Origin: CAVWCQ01 sp963753545
GTDB lineage: Bacteria > Chloroflexota > Anaerolineae > Aggregatilineales > Aggregatilineaceae
Length of the DNA: 64,000 nucleotides
Assembly (NCBI GenBank): GCA_963753545.1
Contig: CAVWCQ010000001.1
Span: forward strand, 186,001 to 250,000
Direction of reading: 5' to 3'
A model generated the notes under the pieces. It saw nothing but the letters and a program-made list of their open reading frames with translations. It ran no database searches and had not been told where the DNA came from. The position numbers were made by a program, and so were the translations under genes. Positions 35,231 to 44,691 of this stretch are shown piece after piece; within the stretch, counting starts at the first letter, position 1, and each line of letters opens with the position of its first letter.

Positions 35231-35306
35231 TGAACCACTGCTGCCTGTACCCGTTTGCACCCCGATCACGTCGGAACGGATCATCAACCTTTGTGGAGGA
35301 ATCGCC

Positions 35307-38029
35307 TTGTCTCAATGGCATTTCATTGACGAAAACGCTGCTTTCCGGCTGGATAACCCTCACCGTAACAGCTATCTTTATTTTCCGCTGGTGAATGAGG
35401 CCGGGCTGATGTCCAGCATCGCGCCGACACTGCATGGCGATGTCAAAACGGGTCAGAACGCCTTTTTGATGGCTCCTGTTTCGGTGGAAGACCTGCACAA
35501 TACGCGCTCTGGCCGCAATTTTTGGGTAGTTGTCGAGGGTCAGGCTCCCTGGTCAGCGGCAGGCAGTTCCGCTCCTCAGATCGCCCAGCCCGACGCCGAA
35601 CAGGTGACGCTGGAAGCGGGCTTTTTGTGGCAAACTGTGACCCGCAGCAATTCTGAACTGGGTTTGCGCGCCGAAATCACCAACTTTGCCCCTGTGAGCG
35701 AGCACGATCAGGTTGAGTTGATGCGCGTGATCCTGACCAACACGAGCGATCACCCGCTGACGATCACGCCCACTGCCGCCATTCCTATCTATGGACGTTC
35801 CGCCGATAACCTGCGCGATCACCGCCATGTGACATCCCTGCTGCACCGGACGTGGGTTGATATTACGGCGTCCTGGTTCGGCCCACTCTCTCCTTTGATG
35901 AGCGCGGTCACCGTCCCAACAGCGTGACCTATGGCGTGTTGGGAACCGAAGGCGATAGCGCAGCCAGCGCAGCCCCAGTTGGGTTCTTCCCTGTGTTGGA
36001 AGAATTCATTGGCGAAGGCGGTTGCCTGGATTGGCCTCAGGCAGTGGTTAAGCCGGACGTGCACGCGTATCAACCGGGTGATACGGTGGACGGTTACGAA
36101 ACGATGGGCGGGCTGCGCTTTGCCCCGGCGAGACTTCAGCCAGGACAGTCCCGCGAATATATCGTCATCCTGGCGATCATGCCGGACGCGGAGAATGCGT
36201 CAGAACTGGTCCAGCGCTACGGCAGCAGTGCTCAGTTTGCCGCTGAGTTAGATCGTTGCCGCGCCGACTGGCAGGTCAAAGCGGACGCCCTGGTGTTCCA
36301 CACCGCCGATCCCGACTTTGATCGCTGGATGAAATGGATCACTATTCAGCCGGTGCTGCGCCGCCTGTTCGGTAATTCCTTCCTGCCCTATCATGACTAT
36401 GGGCGCGGCGGGCGCGGCTGGCGCGATCTCTGGCAGGATTGTCTCGCCCTGCTGCTGACCGAACCCGAAGCCGTGCAGGGATTGCTGTTTAGCAATTACG
36501 CCGGGGTGCGTTTTGACGGCAGCAACGCCACGATCATCGGCGCGCATCCGGGCGAATTTCTGGCGGATCGCAACAACATCCCCCGCGTCTGGATGGATCA
36601 CGGCGCGTGGCCTTTCCTGACAACAAAACTCTACCTGGATCGCAGTGGCGATCTGGCCTTTTTGCTGCGCGACCAGTTTTATTTTAAGGACATGCAGATC
36701 AACCGCTCTCAGGCCCAGGATCGCCAGTGGACACCTGACCAGGGCACGCAGCTTCGCACTGCCAGCGACACTGTTTACACGGGAACGATCCTCGAACATA
36801 CCCTGGTGCAGCACCTGACGACCTTCTTCCATGTGGGTGAACACAACCTGATCAAGCTCGAAGGGGGCGACTGGAACGACGGGATGGATATGGCCCGCCA
36901 GCGCGGCGAGAGTGTGGCATTCACGGCGCTCTATGCCAGCAATCTGCGCGAACTGGCCCGCATGGTGATCAGCCTGGAAACGGTTGGGGCGCAAACTGTC
37001 GATCTGGCGGTCGAACTGCTGGCGCTGCTCGACATTTTGAGCGGCGATCCAGTGGATTACAATCACATTGAGGCCAAACGAACCCGGCTGGATGTCTATT
37101 TCGCTTCCTGTTCACACACGGTATCGGGGCAAAAGGTGGCTGTCAGTCTGCGCGATCTTGCCCGCGATCTCTCGGCCAAAGCGGATTGGCTCTATGCCCA
37201 CCTGCGCCGCCAGGAATGGATCACGGACAAGGCCGGATATAGCTGGTTTAATGGCTATTATGATGATGACGGTCAGCGCGTCGAAGGCGATCACCCCGAT
37301 GGCGTGCGTATGACTCTGACCGGGCAGGTGTTCACGCTGATGGGCGGTATCGCCACCGATGAACAGGCGCGAGAGATTGTGCGCGCCGCCGATCATTATC
37401 TATTGGAGCCGTCGATGGGCGGCTACCGCCTGAACACCGATTTGGGGGGCGTCCAGTTGAAGATGGGCCGCTGCTTTGGCTTTGCCTTCGGGCACAAGGA
37501 AAACGGCGCGATGTTCAGTCATATGGCCGTGATGTACGCCAATGCCCTCTACCAGCGTGGACTGGTGCGCGAAGGATATGCTGTGCTGGATGGCCTGTAT
37601 CGCCACTGCGCCAACTTCGCCGTGAGCCGCATCTACCCCGGTATCCCCGAATATATCAGCCCAACCGGGCGCGGCATGTACACCTACCTGACCGGATCGG
37701 CAAGCTGGCTGCTGGTCACCCTGGTCGAAGAAGCTTTTGGTGTGAAAGGTATTGGAGGCTGTCTGGCTCTGGAGCCAAAACTGGTCAACGAACAGTTTGA
37801 TGAAGCGGGCCGAGCCAGTCTGCTGACTCTCTTTGGTGGCAGGCGGATTGAAGTGATTTATCTGAACCCGGCGCAGCTTGATACGGGCGAGTATACGGTG
37901 CAGTCCGTGAGAGTGGATCATTGTTCGGTGCCGGTTAACCGGGTCGGCCCGGTGGCGCTGCTGTCACAGGGGCTGATTGCCAATCTGGATGAGTTTTCTG
38001 TTCACCAGATCGAGGTTGTGCTGGGCTAA
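35307..38029 (+). CDS. GH94-like glycoside phosphorylase, one frameshift
   Basis: Inverting phosphorolysis of a beta-glucoside such as cellobiose, giving glucose 1-phosphate without using ATP; cytoplasmic. About 907 residues after repair. The N-terminal beta-sandwich begins WHFIDENAAFRLDNP, and the (alpha/alpha)6 barrel contains LPYHDYGRGGRGWRDLWQD and the catalytic Asp in GGDWNDGMD. The first frame runs to a stop at 35927. Near 35860 the other frame takes over (YYGVLVRPTLSFDERGH), so one base is missing there. The TTG at 35307 is the start: GGAGGA lies 6 bases before it. Exact substrate is uncertain. Confidence 0.85.
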
Positions 38030-38064
38030 AAAAGCATATTTTTAAAAAGAGAAGAGGTTCTAAA

Positions 38065-38487
38065 ATGGCTGTTCCAGATAAATTGCTCGAGATTGGCGAA
38101 TGGTATGGCGACGGCTATAAACCAATGGTCGATTACGGGGCATGGCGGGTCGCTTATCTTCGCTATCACGATGAACTGCTCCCCGAAAATATTACATCGA
38201 TGCAAAAACACGACGAGACTGACGAGGTTTTTGTGTTGATGGCGGGACGCTGCATTTTGTTCCTGGGGACGGGCGGCGACTCTGTTGTGGATGTCGTCGC
38301 TCAGGATATGGAACTCTTTAAAATCTACAACGTCAAGCGCTCCGCCTGGCACACCCATACGCTCAGCACGGACGCCGTTGTCCTGATCGTGGAGAACGTC
38401 GATACCACACTTGCTAATTCACCCCTCTGCGACCTGACTTCCAAACAGCGCCAGAAGATCATTGAGTTAACCAGGTCGCTCTGGTAG
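38065..38487 (+). CDS. Cupin-fold protein
   Basis: A 140-residue single cupin. ENITSMQKHDETDEVFVLMAG and a later SAWHTHTLSTDAVVLIVEN supply the His/Glu set expected of cupin motifs 1 and 2. It resembles small cupins annotated as ureidoglycolate lyase-like or sugar-binding, with no defined reaction. Between two glycoside phosphorylase genes (36 and 11 base gaps) it probably acts on, or senses, the same sugars; a mutarotase-like or isomerase role is possible but unproven. Confidence 0.72.
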   Translation: MAVPDKLLEIGEWYGDGYKPMVDYGAWRVAYLRYHDELLPENITSMQKHDETDEVFVLMAGRCILFLGTGGDSVVDVVAQDMELFKIYNVKRSAWHTHTLSTDAVVLIVENVDTTLANSPLCDLTSKQRQKIIELTRSLW

Positions 38488-38497
38488 AGGTAAAGGT

Positions 38498-41400
38498 ATG
38501 GAACGTTTTTATTTTGACGACGCTGGGCGTTTTGCCATCGAAGACTACAGCAGCCTGTCTCCTTTTTCCAGCTTTTTGCCGGGTATTGCCGGACTGATGG
38601 GTATTCCGATGTGGGTGTTTTATGTCAACCGGGGCCAGGCCATTGCCGGGTTTGGCGTCGAGAGCAAAGACACGCCAATCATGGAGTTCCAGCCTGCAAA
38701 CAGGGCGTACCAGCTTGCCCCTTACCTGGGATTCAGAACCTTTGTTAAAGCGAGCGGTACTTTCTATGAGCCATTTTCGGCGCTAGAGCGAACGCGCGCG
38801 CGGCGGATGCTGATTGGCGCGAACGAACTGGAACTGCAAGAAAGTGCGGATGAGATTGGCCTGCGGGTGAGCGTGCTCTATTTCACGCTGACTGACGAAC
38901 CCTTTGCCGGGCTGGTCCGCCGCGTGACCATTGAGAATACCTCTGGCGAAGCGCTGGACCTGGAAGTGCTGGACGGACTGCCCGCGATTATTCCCTTTGG
39001 TATGAATAACTGGCTGCTCAAAGAAATCGGGCGCACGGCGGAAGCATGGATGGGCGTTTTTAACGTGGAAAACGACATCCCGTTTTACCGCCTGAGTTAC
39101 AGCATCGTCGATAAGGTAGAGGTTGAAGGGTATCATGCCGGGCACTTCTACACCACCTTTACGGCGGATCGCCGCCTGCCTGCCCTGGTCGATCCACGGG
39201 CTGTTTTTGGGCAGAACACAGCGCTGAGCTATCCGGATGCTTTCCTGGATGGTTCGCTGGACGCGCTCTATGCTCAGAAGCAGATCACCGTGGGCCGGAC
39301 GCCGTGCGGATTCTTTGGCGCGGGGCAAACCCTGCAACCCGGCGAGTCATTCACGCTTTATGGGCTGATTGGCCATGTGAGCGATGTGGATGAAATAAAC
39401 TGCGAGGCCGAGCGGCTGTCCAGCCCGGCTTATATTGAGGAAAAATTCCAGTCTGCGCGTGAATTAGCCCGTTCCCTGACTGATGTGGTTGCTATCCGGA
39501 CCAGTGAACCGCTGCTTGACGAATATACGCGCCAGAGCTTTTTGGATAACGTGCTGCGCGGCGGCTGGCCTGTTCTGCTTGGCCATCCAGCGCGCCCGGT
39601 GGTGCAGCATGTTTATTCGCGCAAACATGGCGATCTCGAACGCGATTACAACGCCTTCTATCTTGCCCCGGAGTTTTACTCACAGGGGAACGGCAGTTAC
39701 CGCGACGTGAACCAGAACCGGCGCGAGGATGTCTGGCTAAACCCGCGCGTGGGCGACTATAACATCGTGACCTTCATGAATCTGATCCAGGCCGATGGTT
39801 ATAACCCGCTGATCATCCGGGGCAACCGCTTCACTGTTTCTGCCGATGAGCGTGATGCCGTCCTCTCACTGGTTGAGAACCCATCGGCCCTGGAAAATGT
39901 GCTGGCGCACCCCTTTACCCCCGGCGAACTGCTCAAAACGGTGCAGGTCAGCGGCGTCAGGCTGCGTACCGATCCGCAGACGTTCCTGTCGGAAGTGCTG
40001 GACCGGGCCGAACAACGTTTTGAGGCGGCTTTTGGCGAAGGCTATTGGGTTGATCACTGGACCTACAACCTCGACCTGATCGAAAACTACCTGAGCATTT
40101 ACCCGGAACGTCGCCGCAAACTGCTTTTTGAGCGGCCCGTTTTCACCTATTACGACAGCCCTGTGACGGTTCGCCCGCGCGATGAAAAGACGGTCCTCGC
40201 CAATGGTCAGGTCCGGCAATTGGACGCCATCCATGAGGACGAGGAAAAAGCCGCCCGGATCGCCTCACGGGAGGAGCAGCCGAATGTGATGCGGCTCAAT
40301 GGAGGCCAGGGCGATGTTTACCAGACAACACTCTTTAACAAACTGGTTGTGCTGACCCTGCTCAAATTCACGACGCTGGACCCGCTCGGAATCGGTATCG
40401 AAATGGAAGCGGGCAGACCGGGTTGGTACGACGCCCTGAATGGCCTGCCGGGTCTCTTTGGCTCGTCCGTGCCCGAAACATTTGAATTGCAGCGGCTGAT
40501 CACCTTCCTCCGTGGGTCGATTACCCGATCCCAGGAACCATTCAATCTACCCGTTGAAGTGATGGATCTGCTGGATTTTGTCGTGGCCTCTCTGCACGAC
40601 TATTTCGCCTCGTCTGAGCCAGATCGTGACATGATCTGCTGGGATGCTGTCTCTTCCGCGCGTGAAGTCTACCGCGAGCGCATCCGTTTTGGCTTCAGCG
40701 GCAAATGCCACGCGCTGTCTTTGCCACAGCTTGATCGCGTCCTGGCTCTGTTCCTGGATAAGCTGGCACTGGGGATCAACCGGGCGTTTGAACTCAACAA
40801 CGGCATTCCGCCCACCTATCTTTCCTTCCGGCCCGTCGAATACGATGTTATTCGCACAGAGGGGAGCCGCCAGTATGTCCAGGTGAAGCAGTTTGAAGCG
40901 TCTGTCTTGCCACTTTTCCTCGAAGGGCCAGTGCGCGCCCTGCGTGTTGCACCAACTCCGGATGCGGCGCGTGCGCTGCACCAGCGCGTCAAGAGCAGCG
41001 CGCTGTTTGATCAAAAACTGAAGATGTACAAGGTTAATGCCTCTCTGGCCGAGCAGCCGCCCGATATTGGCCGCACCCGCGCTTTTACACCCGGCTGGCT
41101 GGAAAACGAGTTCATCTGGCTCCACATGGAATACAAGTATCTGCTCGCGCTGCTGGACGCCGGACTGTTCGAGGAGTTTTATGCCGACTTCCGCCATGTG
41201 CTGATCCCATTCCAGGATCCAGCCGTATACGGGCGCAGTCCCCTGGAGAACTCGTCGTTTCTGGTCAGCAGCGCCCACCCCGATGCTAACCTGCATGGCC
41301 AGGGGTTCGTCGCTCGGCTCAGCGGGTCTACGGTGGAATATCTGAGCATCCTGCACCGGATCATGTTTGGGCGGGAACCGTTCGCGGCACAGAATGGCCG

Positions 41401-41671
41401 CCTGACTCTCACCCTGCGCCCCGCTTTGCCCGGCTGGTTATTTGATGACCAGGACACTGTCACCTGCCGCTTCCTGGGCACCTGCACGGTGGTCTACCAT
41501 AACCCTGATCGCCGCGACACGTTCGGAGATGGTGCTGTACAGCCTATCGCTATCGGGTTAAAAACGGCTGACGGTGAGACTGTTGAGATTGCCGGTTCTA
41601 TCGTGCCAGAGCCGTACGCCTCGGCAGTGCGAGACGGCAAGATCGTTAAAATGCAAATTTCCTTGCGCTGA
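38498..41671 (+). CDS. Large glycoside phosphorylase, GH161/GH149-like
   Basis: A 1057-residue relative of cellobiose phosphorylase. The N-terminal third is beta-sandwich (FSSFLPGIAGLMGIPMWVFY, then RVTIENTSGEALDLEVLDGL). Conserved blocks follow: GNGSYRDVNQNRREDVWLNP, then NLIQADGYNPLIIRG, and EGYWVDHWTYNLDLIENYL where the catalytic Asp is expected. Length and these blocks suit GH161-type beta-1,3-glucan phosphorylases better than GH94, but I cannot prove the family by eye. No signal peptide. Last gene of the phosphorylase operon. Confidence 0.75.
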   Translation: MERFYFDDAGRFAIEDYSSLSPFSSFLPGIAGLMGIPMWVFYVNRGQAIAGFGVESKDTPIMEFQPANRAYQLAPYLGFRTFVKASGTFYEPFSALERTRARRMLIGANELELQESADEIGLRVSVLYFTLTDEPFAGLVRRVTIENTSGEALDLEVLDGLPAIIPFGMNNWLLKEIGRTAEAWMGVFNVENDIPFYRLSYSIVDKVEVEGYHAGHFYTTFTADRRLPALVDPRAVFGQNTALSYPDAFLDGSLDALYAQKQITVGRTPCGFFGAGQTLQPGESFTLYGLIGHVSDVDEINCEAERLSSPAYIEEKFQSARELARSLTDVVAIRTSEPLLDEYTRQSFLDNVLRGGWPVLLGHPARPVVQHVYSRKHGDLERDYNAFYLAPEFYSQGNGSYRDVNQNRREDVWLNPRVGDYNIVTFMNLIQADGYNPLIIRGNRFTVSADERDAVLSLVENPSALENVLAHPFTPGELLKTVQVSGVRLRTDPQTFLSEVLDRAEQRFEAAFGEGYWVDHWTYNLDLIENYLSIYPERRRKLLFERPVFTYYDSPVTVRPRDEKTVLANGQVRQLDAIHEDEEKAARIASREEQPNVMRLNGGQGDVYQTTLFNKLVVLTLLKFTTLDPLGIGIEMEAGRPGWYDALNGLPGLFGSSVPETFELQRLITFLRGSITRSQEPFNLPVEVMDLLDFVVASLHDYFASSEPDRDMICWDAVSSAREVYRERIRFGFSGKCHALSLPQLDRVLALFLDKLALGINRAFELNNGIPPTYLSFRPVEYDVIRTEGSRQYVQVKQFEASVLPLFLEGPVRALRVAPTPDAARALHQRVKSSALFDQKLKMYKVNASLAEQPPDIGRTRAFTPGWLENEFIWLHMEYKYLLALLDAGLFEEFYADFRHVLIPFQDPAVYGRSPLENSSFLVSSAHPDANLHGQGFVARLSGSTVEYLSILHRIMFGREPFAAQNGRLTLTLRPALPGWLFDDQDTVTCRFLGTCTVVYHNPDRRDTFGDGAVQPIAIGLKTADGETVEIAGSIVPEPYASAVRDGKIVKMQISLR

Positions 41672-41680
41672 CGTGGGGCG

Positions 41681-42667
41681 TCAAGGTTGGCTATCCAACT
41701 GCACCCAGTTGATCACCGAACCGTAGCGCGTATGGAAGAACATCCGCCCATCCGGCGTGATCATCAGTCCAGCCAGGGGCGCATTCAGCCTGGGATCGAG
41801 CACCAGTTCAACCTGATCGGCGCGGCATCCACCTGCGTCCCGGCAAATATCCGGCTGGATGCGCCCGATCAGTCCGCGCCCGTCCCGTTCATAGGAGAAA
41901 TAGAGGTAGCCGTCCGAGAAAATCTGCATCGCCGTGATTCCCTCAATCCCGCGCAGCATAGGGGACGGTTCAGGATTGCCCGCCCGAATATCGGTCAGGG
42001 GATACCATTCAATAGACCGATCCAGGTCGCCGGTGTTGGCGACATAGAGATATTCGCGGTGCAATACAAGGGCCGTTGGGTCTTCCAGCCCGGTGATCCA
42101 TGCCGTGCGCTCACCGTCGCGGGTCACCTGTTCGACCGTGTTTGCTCTCAGGCCAGAAACCAGAAACGAATTGACATCATAGGGAATCAACGACCAGGGT
42201 TCCCCGGTCCCGCTGACAATCGTTTCTACTTCGGCGGGCGTGACACGTACGATGCTGCGCGATCCCGCATCGGGAACCCACAAATACAGAGTGCCGTCAC
42301 GCCCCTTCTCTGGATAGATCGAAAAAGCATCCTTGACACCGTAGATGTACGTGTTTGTGAATCCCGTCTGATCATCGAGTTCGTACACAGTGCCATCGCC
42401 CGAACATACTACGTAAAGTTTGTTCGCATACCAGCCAATACCGTTGGGCCTGGCGACATTGCCAGTGAGATAATGAATTTGATCGACGGGCAGCGGCAGG
42501 CGTGCTTCCGGCGTGCCCTGCTGTCGGCTTGCTGACGAAAGAGGGCCGCTGTTGTGGGCCTGAACTGTTGCACTGAGAGCGGCTATAGTGACCCATATCC
42601 AGGAGAAAAACAGCAAACGGGGCAGTCGTAGACTGGAATGGTTCAAATCCAGATACTCCTCTATCAA
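41681..42667 (-). CDS. Exported beta-propeller protein (NHL/SMP-30-like)
   Basis: About 320 residues with an N-terminal hydrophobic signal (LFFSWIWVTIAALSATVQA) and then propeller blades such as PNGIGWYANKLYVVCSGDGTV, DGTLYLWVPDAGSRSIVRV and LVLHREYLYVANTG. No catalytic residues recognised. The start is TTG, either at 42667 (overlapping the regulator stop) or at 42646, which has GAGGAG 8 bases upstream. It is coupled to the NarL-type regulator, so it may be its target or sensor partner. Confidence 0.75.
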   Translation of the reverse strand: MIEEYLDLNHSSLRLPRLLFFSWIWVTIAALSATVQAHNSGPLSSASRQQGTPEARLPLPVDQIHYLTGNVARPNGIGWYANKLYVVCSGDGTVYELDDQTGFTNTYIYGVKDAFSIYPEKGRDGTLYLWVPDAGSRSIVRVTPAEVETIVSGTGEPWSLIPYDVNSFLVSGLRANTVEQVTRDGERTAWITGLEDPTALVLHREYLYVANTGDLDRSIEWYPLTDIRAGNPEPSPMLRGIEGITAMQIFSDGYLYFSYERDGRGLIGRIQPDICRDAGGCRADQVELVLDPRLNAPLAGLMITPDGRMFFHTRYGSVINWVQLDSQP

Positions 42668-43296
42668 TGATCGACCAGCCCGATGCGCACTGCGTGGAGC
42701 GCGGCCTGAGTCCGGCTGGTTACGTGCAGCTTGTCAAGAATACTGCTGACATGAGTCTTGACGGTTTTTTCACCAATGTTCAGATGGTGAGCAATCGCTT
42801 TATTCGACTGTCCCTGTGCCAGCAGGCGCAGCACGTCAAGTTCACGTCCAGTAAGGGCTTCAAGATGATTGGCTTCGCCCGCTTCATGCATCAATTGGGC
42901 GGCAACCTTGGGGGAAAGCTGAATTTGCCCATCGATCCAGGCTGATTTGATGGCGCGGATCAGATCGTAAACATCAACATCTTTGGACAGGTAACCAATG
43001 GCCCCGGCGCGCATGGCGTTGATAATGGATCGTTCTTCCAGCACGCTGGTGAGGACAATGACCTGTGTCCTGGGCAGTTCGGTTCGGATACGAGCAGTTG
43101 CTTCGATCCCATCCGTTTCTGGCATCAGCAAATCCATCAGGACCATATCAGGATGCAGATCGCGAGCCAGTTGCACAGCCTGTTGGCCGTTAATTGCCTC
43201 GCCAACCAGTTCAAGATCGTGGTCTCGCTGCAAGAAAATACGAAGTCCCTGGCGCACAACGGCGTGATCGTCAGCAATCAAAACACGAATGGGCAT
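42664..43296 (-). CDS. NarL/FixJ-family response regulator
   Basis: A 210-residue two-domain regulator. The receiver has ADDH at residues 8-11, the phosphoacceptor Asp in MVLMDLLMPETDG, the Thr/Ser in VLTSV and the Lys in YLSKDV. The LuxR-type helix-turn-helix is LTGRELDVLRLLAQGQSNKAI followed by IGEKTVKTHVSSILDKL. No histidine kinase is adjacent. The nearest is the ABC-kinase fusion 3 kb away on the same strand, a possible partner. Confidence 0.92.
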   Translation of the reverse strand: MPIRVLIADDHAVVRQGLRIFLQRDHDLELVGEAINGQQAVQLARDLHPDMVLMDLLMPETDGIEATARIRTELPRTQVIVLTSVLEERSIINAMRAGAIGYLSKDVDVYDLIRAIKSAWIDGQIQLSPKVAAQLMHEAGEANHLEALTGRELDVLRLLAQGQSNKAIAHHLNIGEKTVKTHVSSILDKLHVTSRTQAALHAVRIGLVDH

Positions 43297-43490
43297 GCTC
43301 GTTCCACTTGACTAAACTTCTCTTTAAAAGAACATGACACAGATACCCCCTGCTGCCAAACAGATGGCCGGTTGGATAAGTCGGGATTCAGGAGAGCGGG
43401 CGTGGGTAAAAAGATGGTTCCGCGTCATCTGTTTGGCAGCATTTTGCATAAAATCTCTTTATCGTGATATGTAGAGGGAGGGGAAGAATC

Positions 43491-44604
43491 ATGCGTAGAG
43501 GTTTGCTGTTCCTGGCCGGATTGCTGCTCGTGGTGAGCAGTGGATCGGCGTCATCGCTTGGCTCAAGACGCGCCTGTAACTCTACCCACTGATGGGTTTT
43601 ATCTGGCTGCTGATCCGAATGATATTATCCAACTCTGGCGGCTCCCTGCGGATGGGTCCGAGCCGCAGATGCTTACCAACGCCCCCGAGAGTCTGGTCGA
43701 TTTTGGGCTAAGCCCGGATGCTGGCAGCGCTGCTTATACCAGTGCGGGACAGGTGTGGTTGCAGCCGTTCGACGGCTCTGCGCCTGTCGCCCTGGTCACG
43801 CTCCAATCAGCAGCGGGGGCTCACCCGGTGCTCGGCAGCACGCAGCTTGCCTATGCGGATGATGGCGTCTGGGTTGTGCCGCTTGATGGCTCGCAGGAGC
43901 CGCGCCAGTTGGTGCAGAACACGATGATGGAAGGCATGAACGGCGTGTACGATCACTACTACGAGCCGTCCCGCTTTGTTGATGAGCACAACAGCCTGAT
44001 CGTCAATATCCTGCTCTGGGAGGGCTACACGGTTGGCGTCATCGATCTGAGCAGCGGGTCGGTGCAGGAACTTGAGCGCGGCATCCACACCGGAGCACTG
44101 CCGCTGGCGGACGGGCGGCTGCTGCTCTATGGGAATGGCGCCGTGGAAGGTGCCTTCGATCTACAGGCGGTCGATTGGCTGGACCTGAACGCGGGTAATG
44201 TGCTGGTAGATCTGAATATCTTCGAAGCGGTTGGACCGCTGTTTGTAGAACAGGCCGTTGAAACACTTCCCGGCATGATCCGCGTGTTTGGCACCACGTT
44301 CACCGATCCGGCTACCTATGCGACGGTCCTGTTTGTCTTTGACTACAACTCCGCAAAGGATGTCGTGGTTGGAGATATTTATACCTTCGCCGCGCTGCCC
44401 TCAAACGAGGGGACGCAGACTCTGTATGGCCCCCTGTCGCCAGATGGCTCGCTGCTGGTGGAATATGTCAACGCGACCCTGCAAACGGACCGCGATCCGC
44501 GTGGGGTTGTCACCGGAGAACTGTCCCTGGTGGATATCGCGTCGGGGAATATGCTTCATCTGTCCGGCCCGGTATCTTCTTTTCAGTGGGGGCCGCTCCC
44601 TTAA
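43491..44604 (+). CDS. Exported beta-propeller protein, frameshifted after the signal peptide
   Basis: GGGAGGGGAAG precedes the ATG at 43491, and the first frame encodes a clear signal peptide (MRRGLLFLAGLLLVVSSG) plus SASSL. It ends 24 codons later. Removing one G near 43560 joins SASSL to AQDAPVTLPTDGFYLAADP, giving a normal signal cleavage site and an intact mature protein of about 345 residues to 44604. The body has propeller-like repeats (IIQLWRLPADGSEPQMLTN, DGVWVVPLDGSQEPRQL, GVIDLSSGSVQEL). Function unknown. It is divergent from the NarL-type regulator. Confidence 0.75.
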
Positions 44605-44615
44605 CTGCATCAAAA

Positions 44616-44636
44616 GAGCGTGCTTCGAACACGCTC
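44616..44636 (-). terminator. Terminator of the xylose operon
   Basis: Stem GAGCGTG / CACGCTC with a 7-base loop. On the minus strand the 3' arm is followed by TTTTGATG, so it fits the end of the xylB transcript. It may also slow plus-strand transcripts from the propeller gene. Confidence 0.6.
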
Positions 44637-44655
44637 TCGTAAAATCAACACGTAG

Positions 44656-44675
44656 GGGCGAGGCTTGCCTCGCCC
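44656..44675. repeat. Short palindrome of the GTAGGGGCG...CGCCC type
   Basis: Perfect 8-base arms GGGCGAGG and CCTCGCCC with a CTTG loop, preceded by GTAG. It has the same layout as the element near 24738. It lies between xylB and its terminator. Confidence 0.55.
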
Positions 44676-44691
44676 TTTGCATACCTTACTC

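Larger units (their letters stand above)
34975..35306. other. Control region of the glycoside phosphorylase operon
   Basis: 332 bases with no gene. It contains a nested palindromic repeat (35034-35109), a promoter (35174-35201) and a perfect LacI-family operator (35217-35230), followed by a GGAGGA ribosome binding site. Confidence 0.8.
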
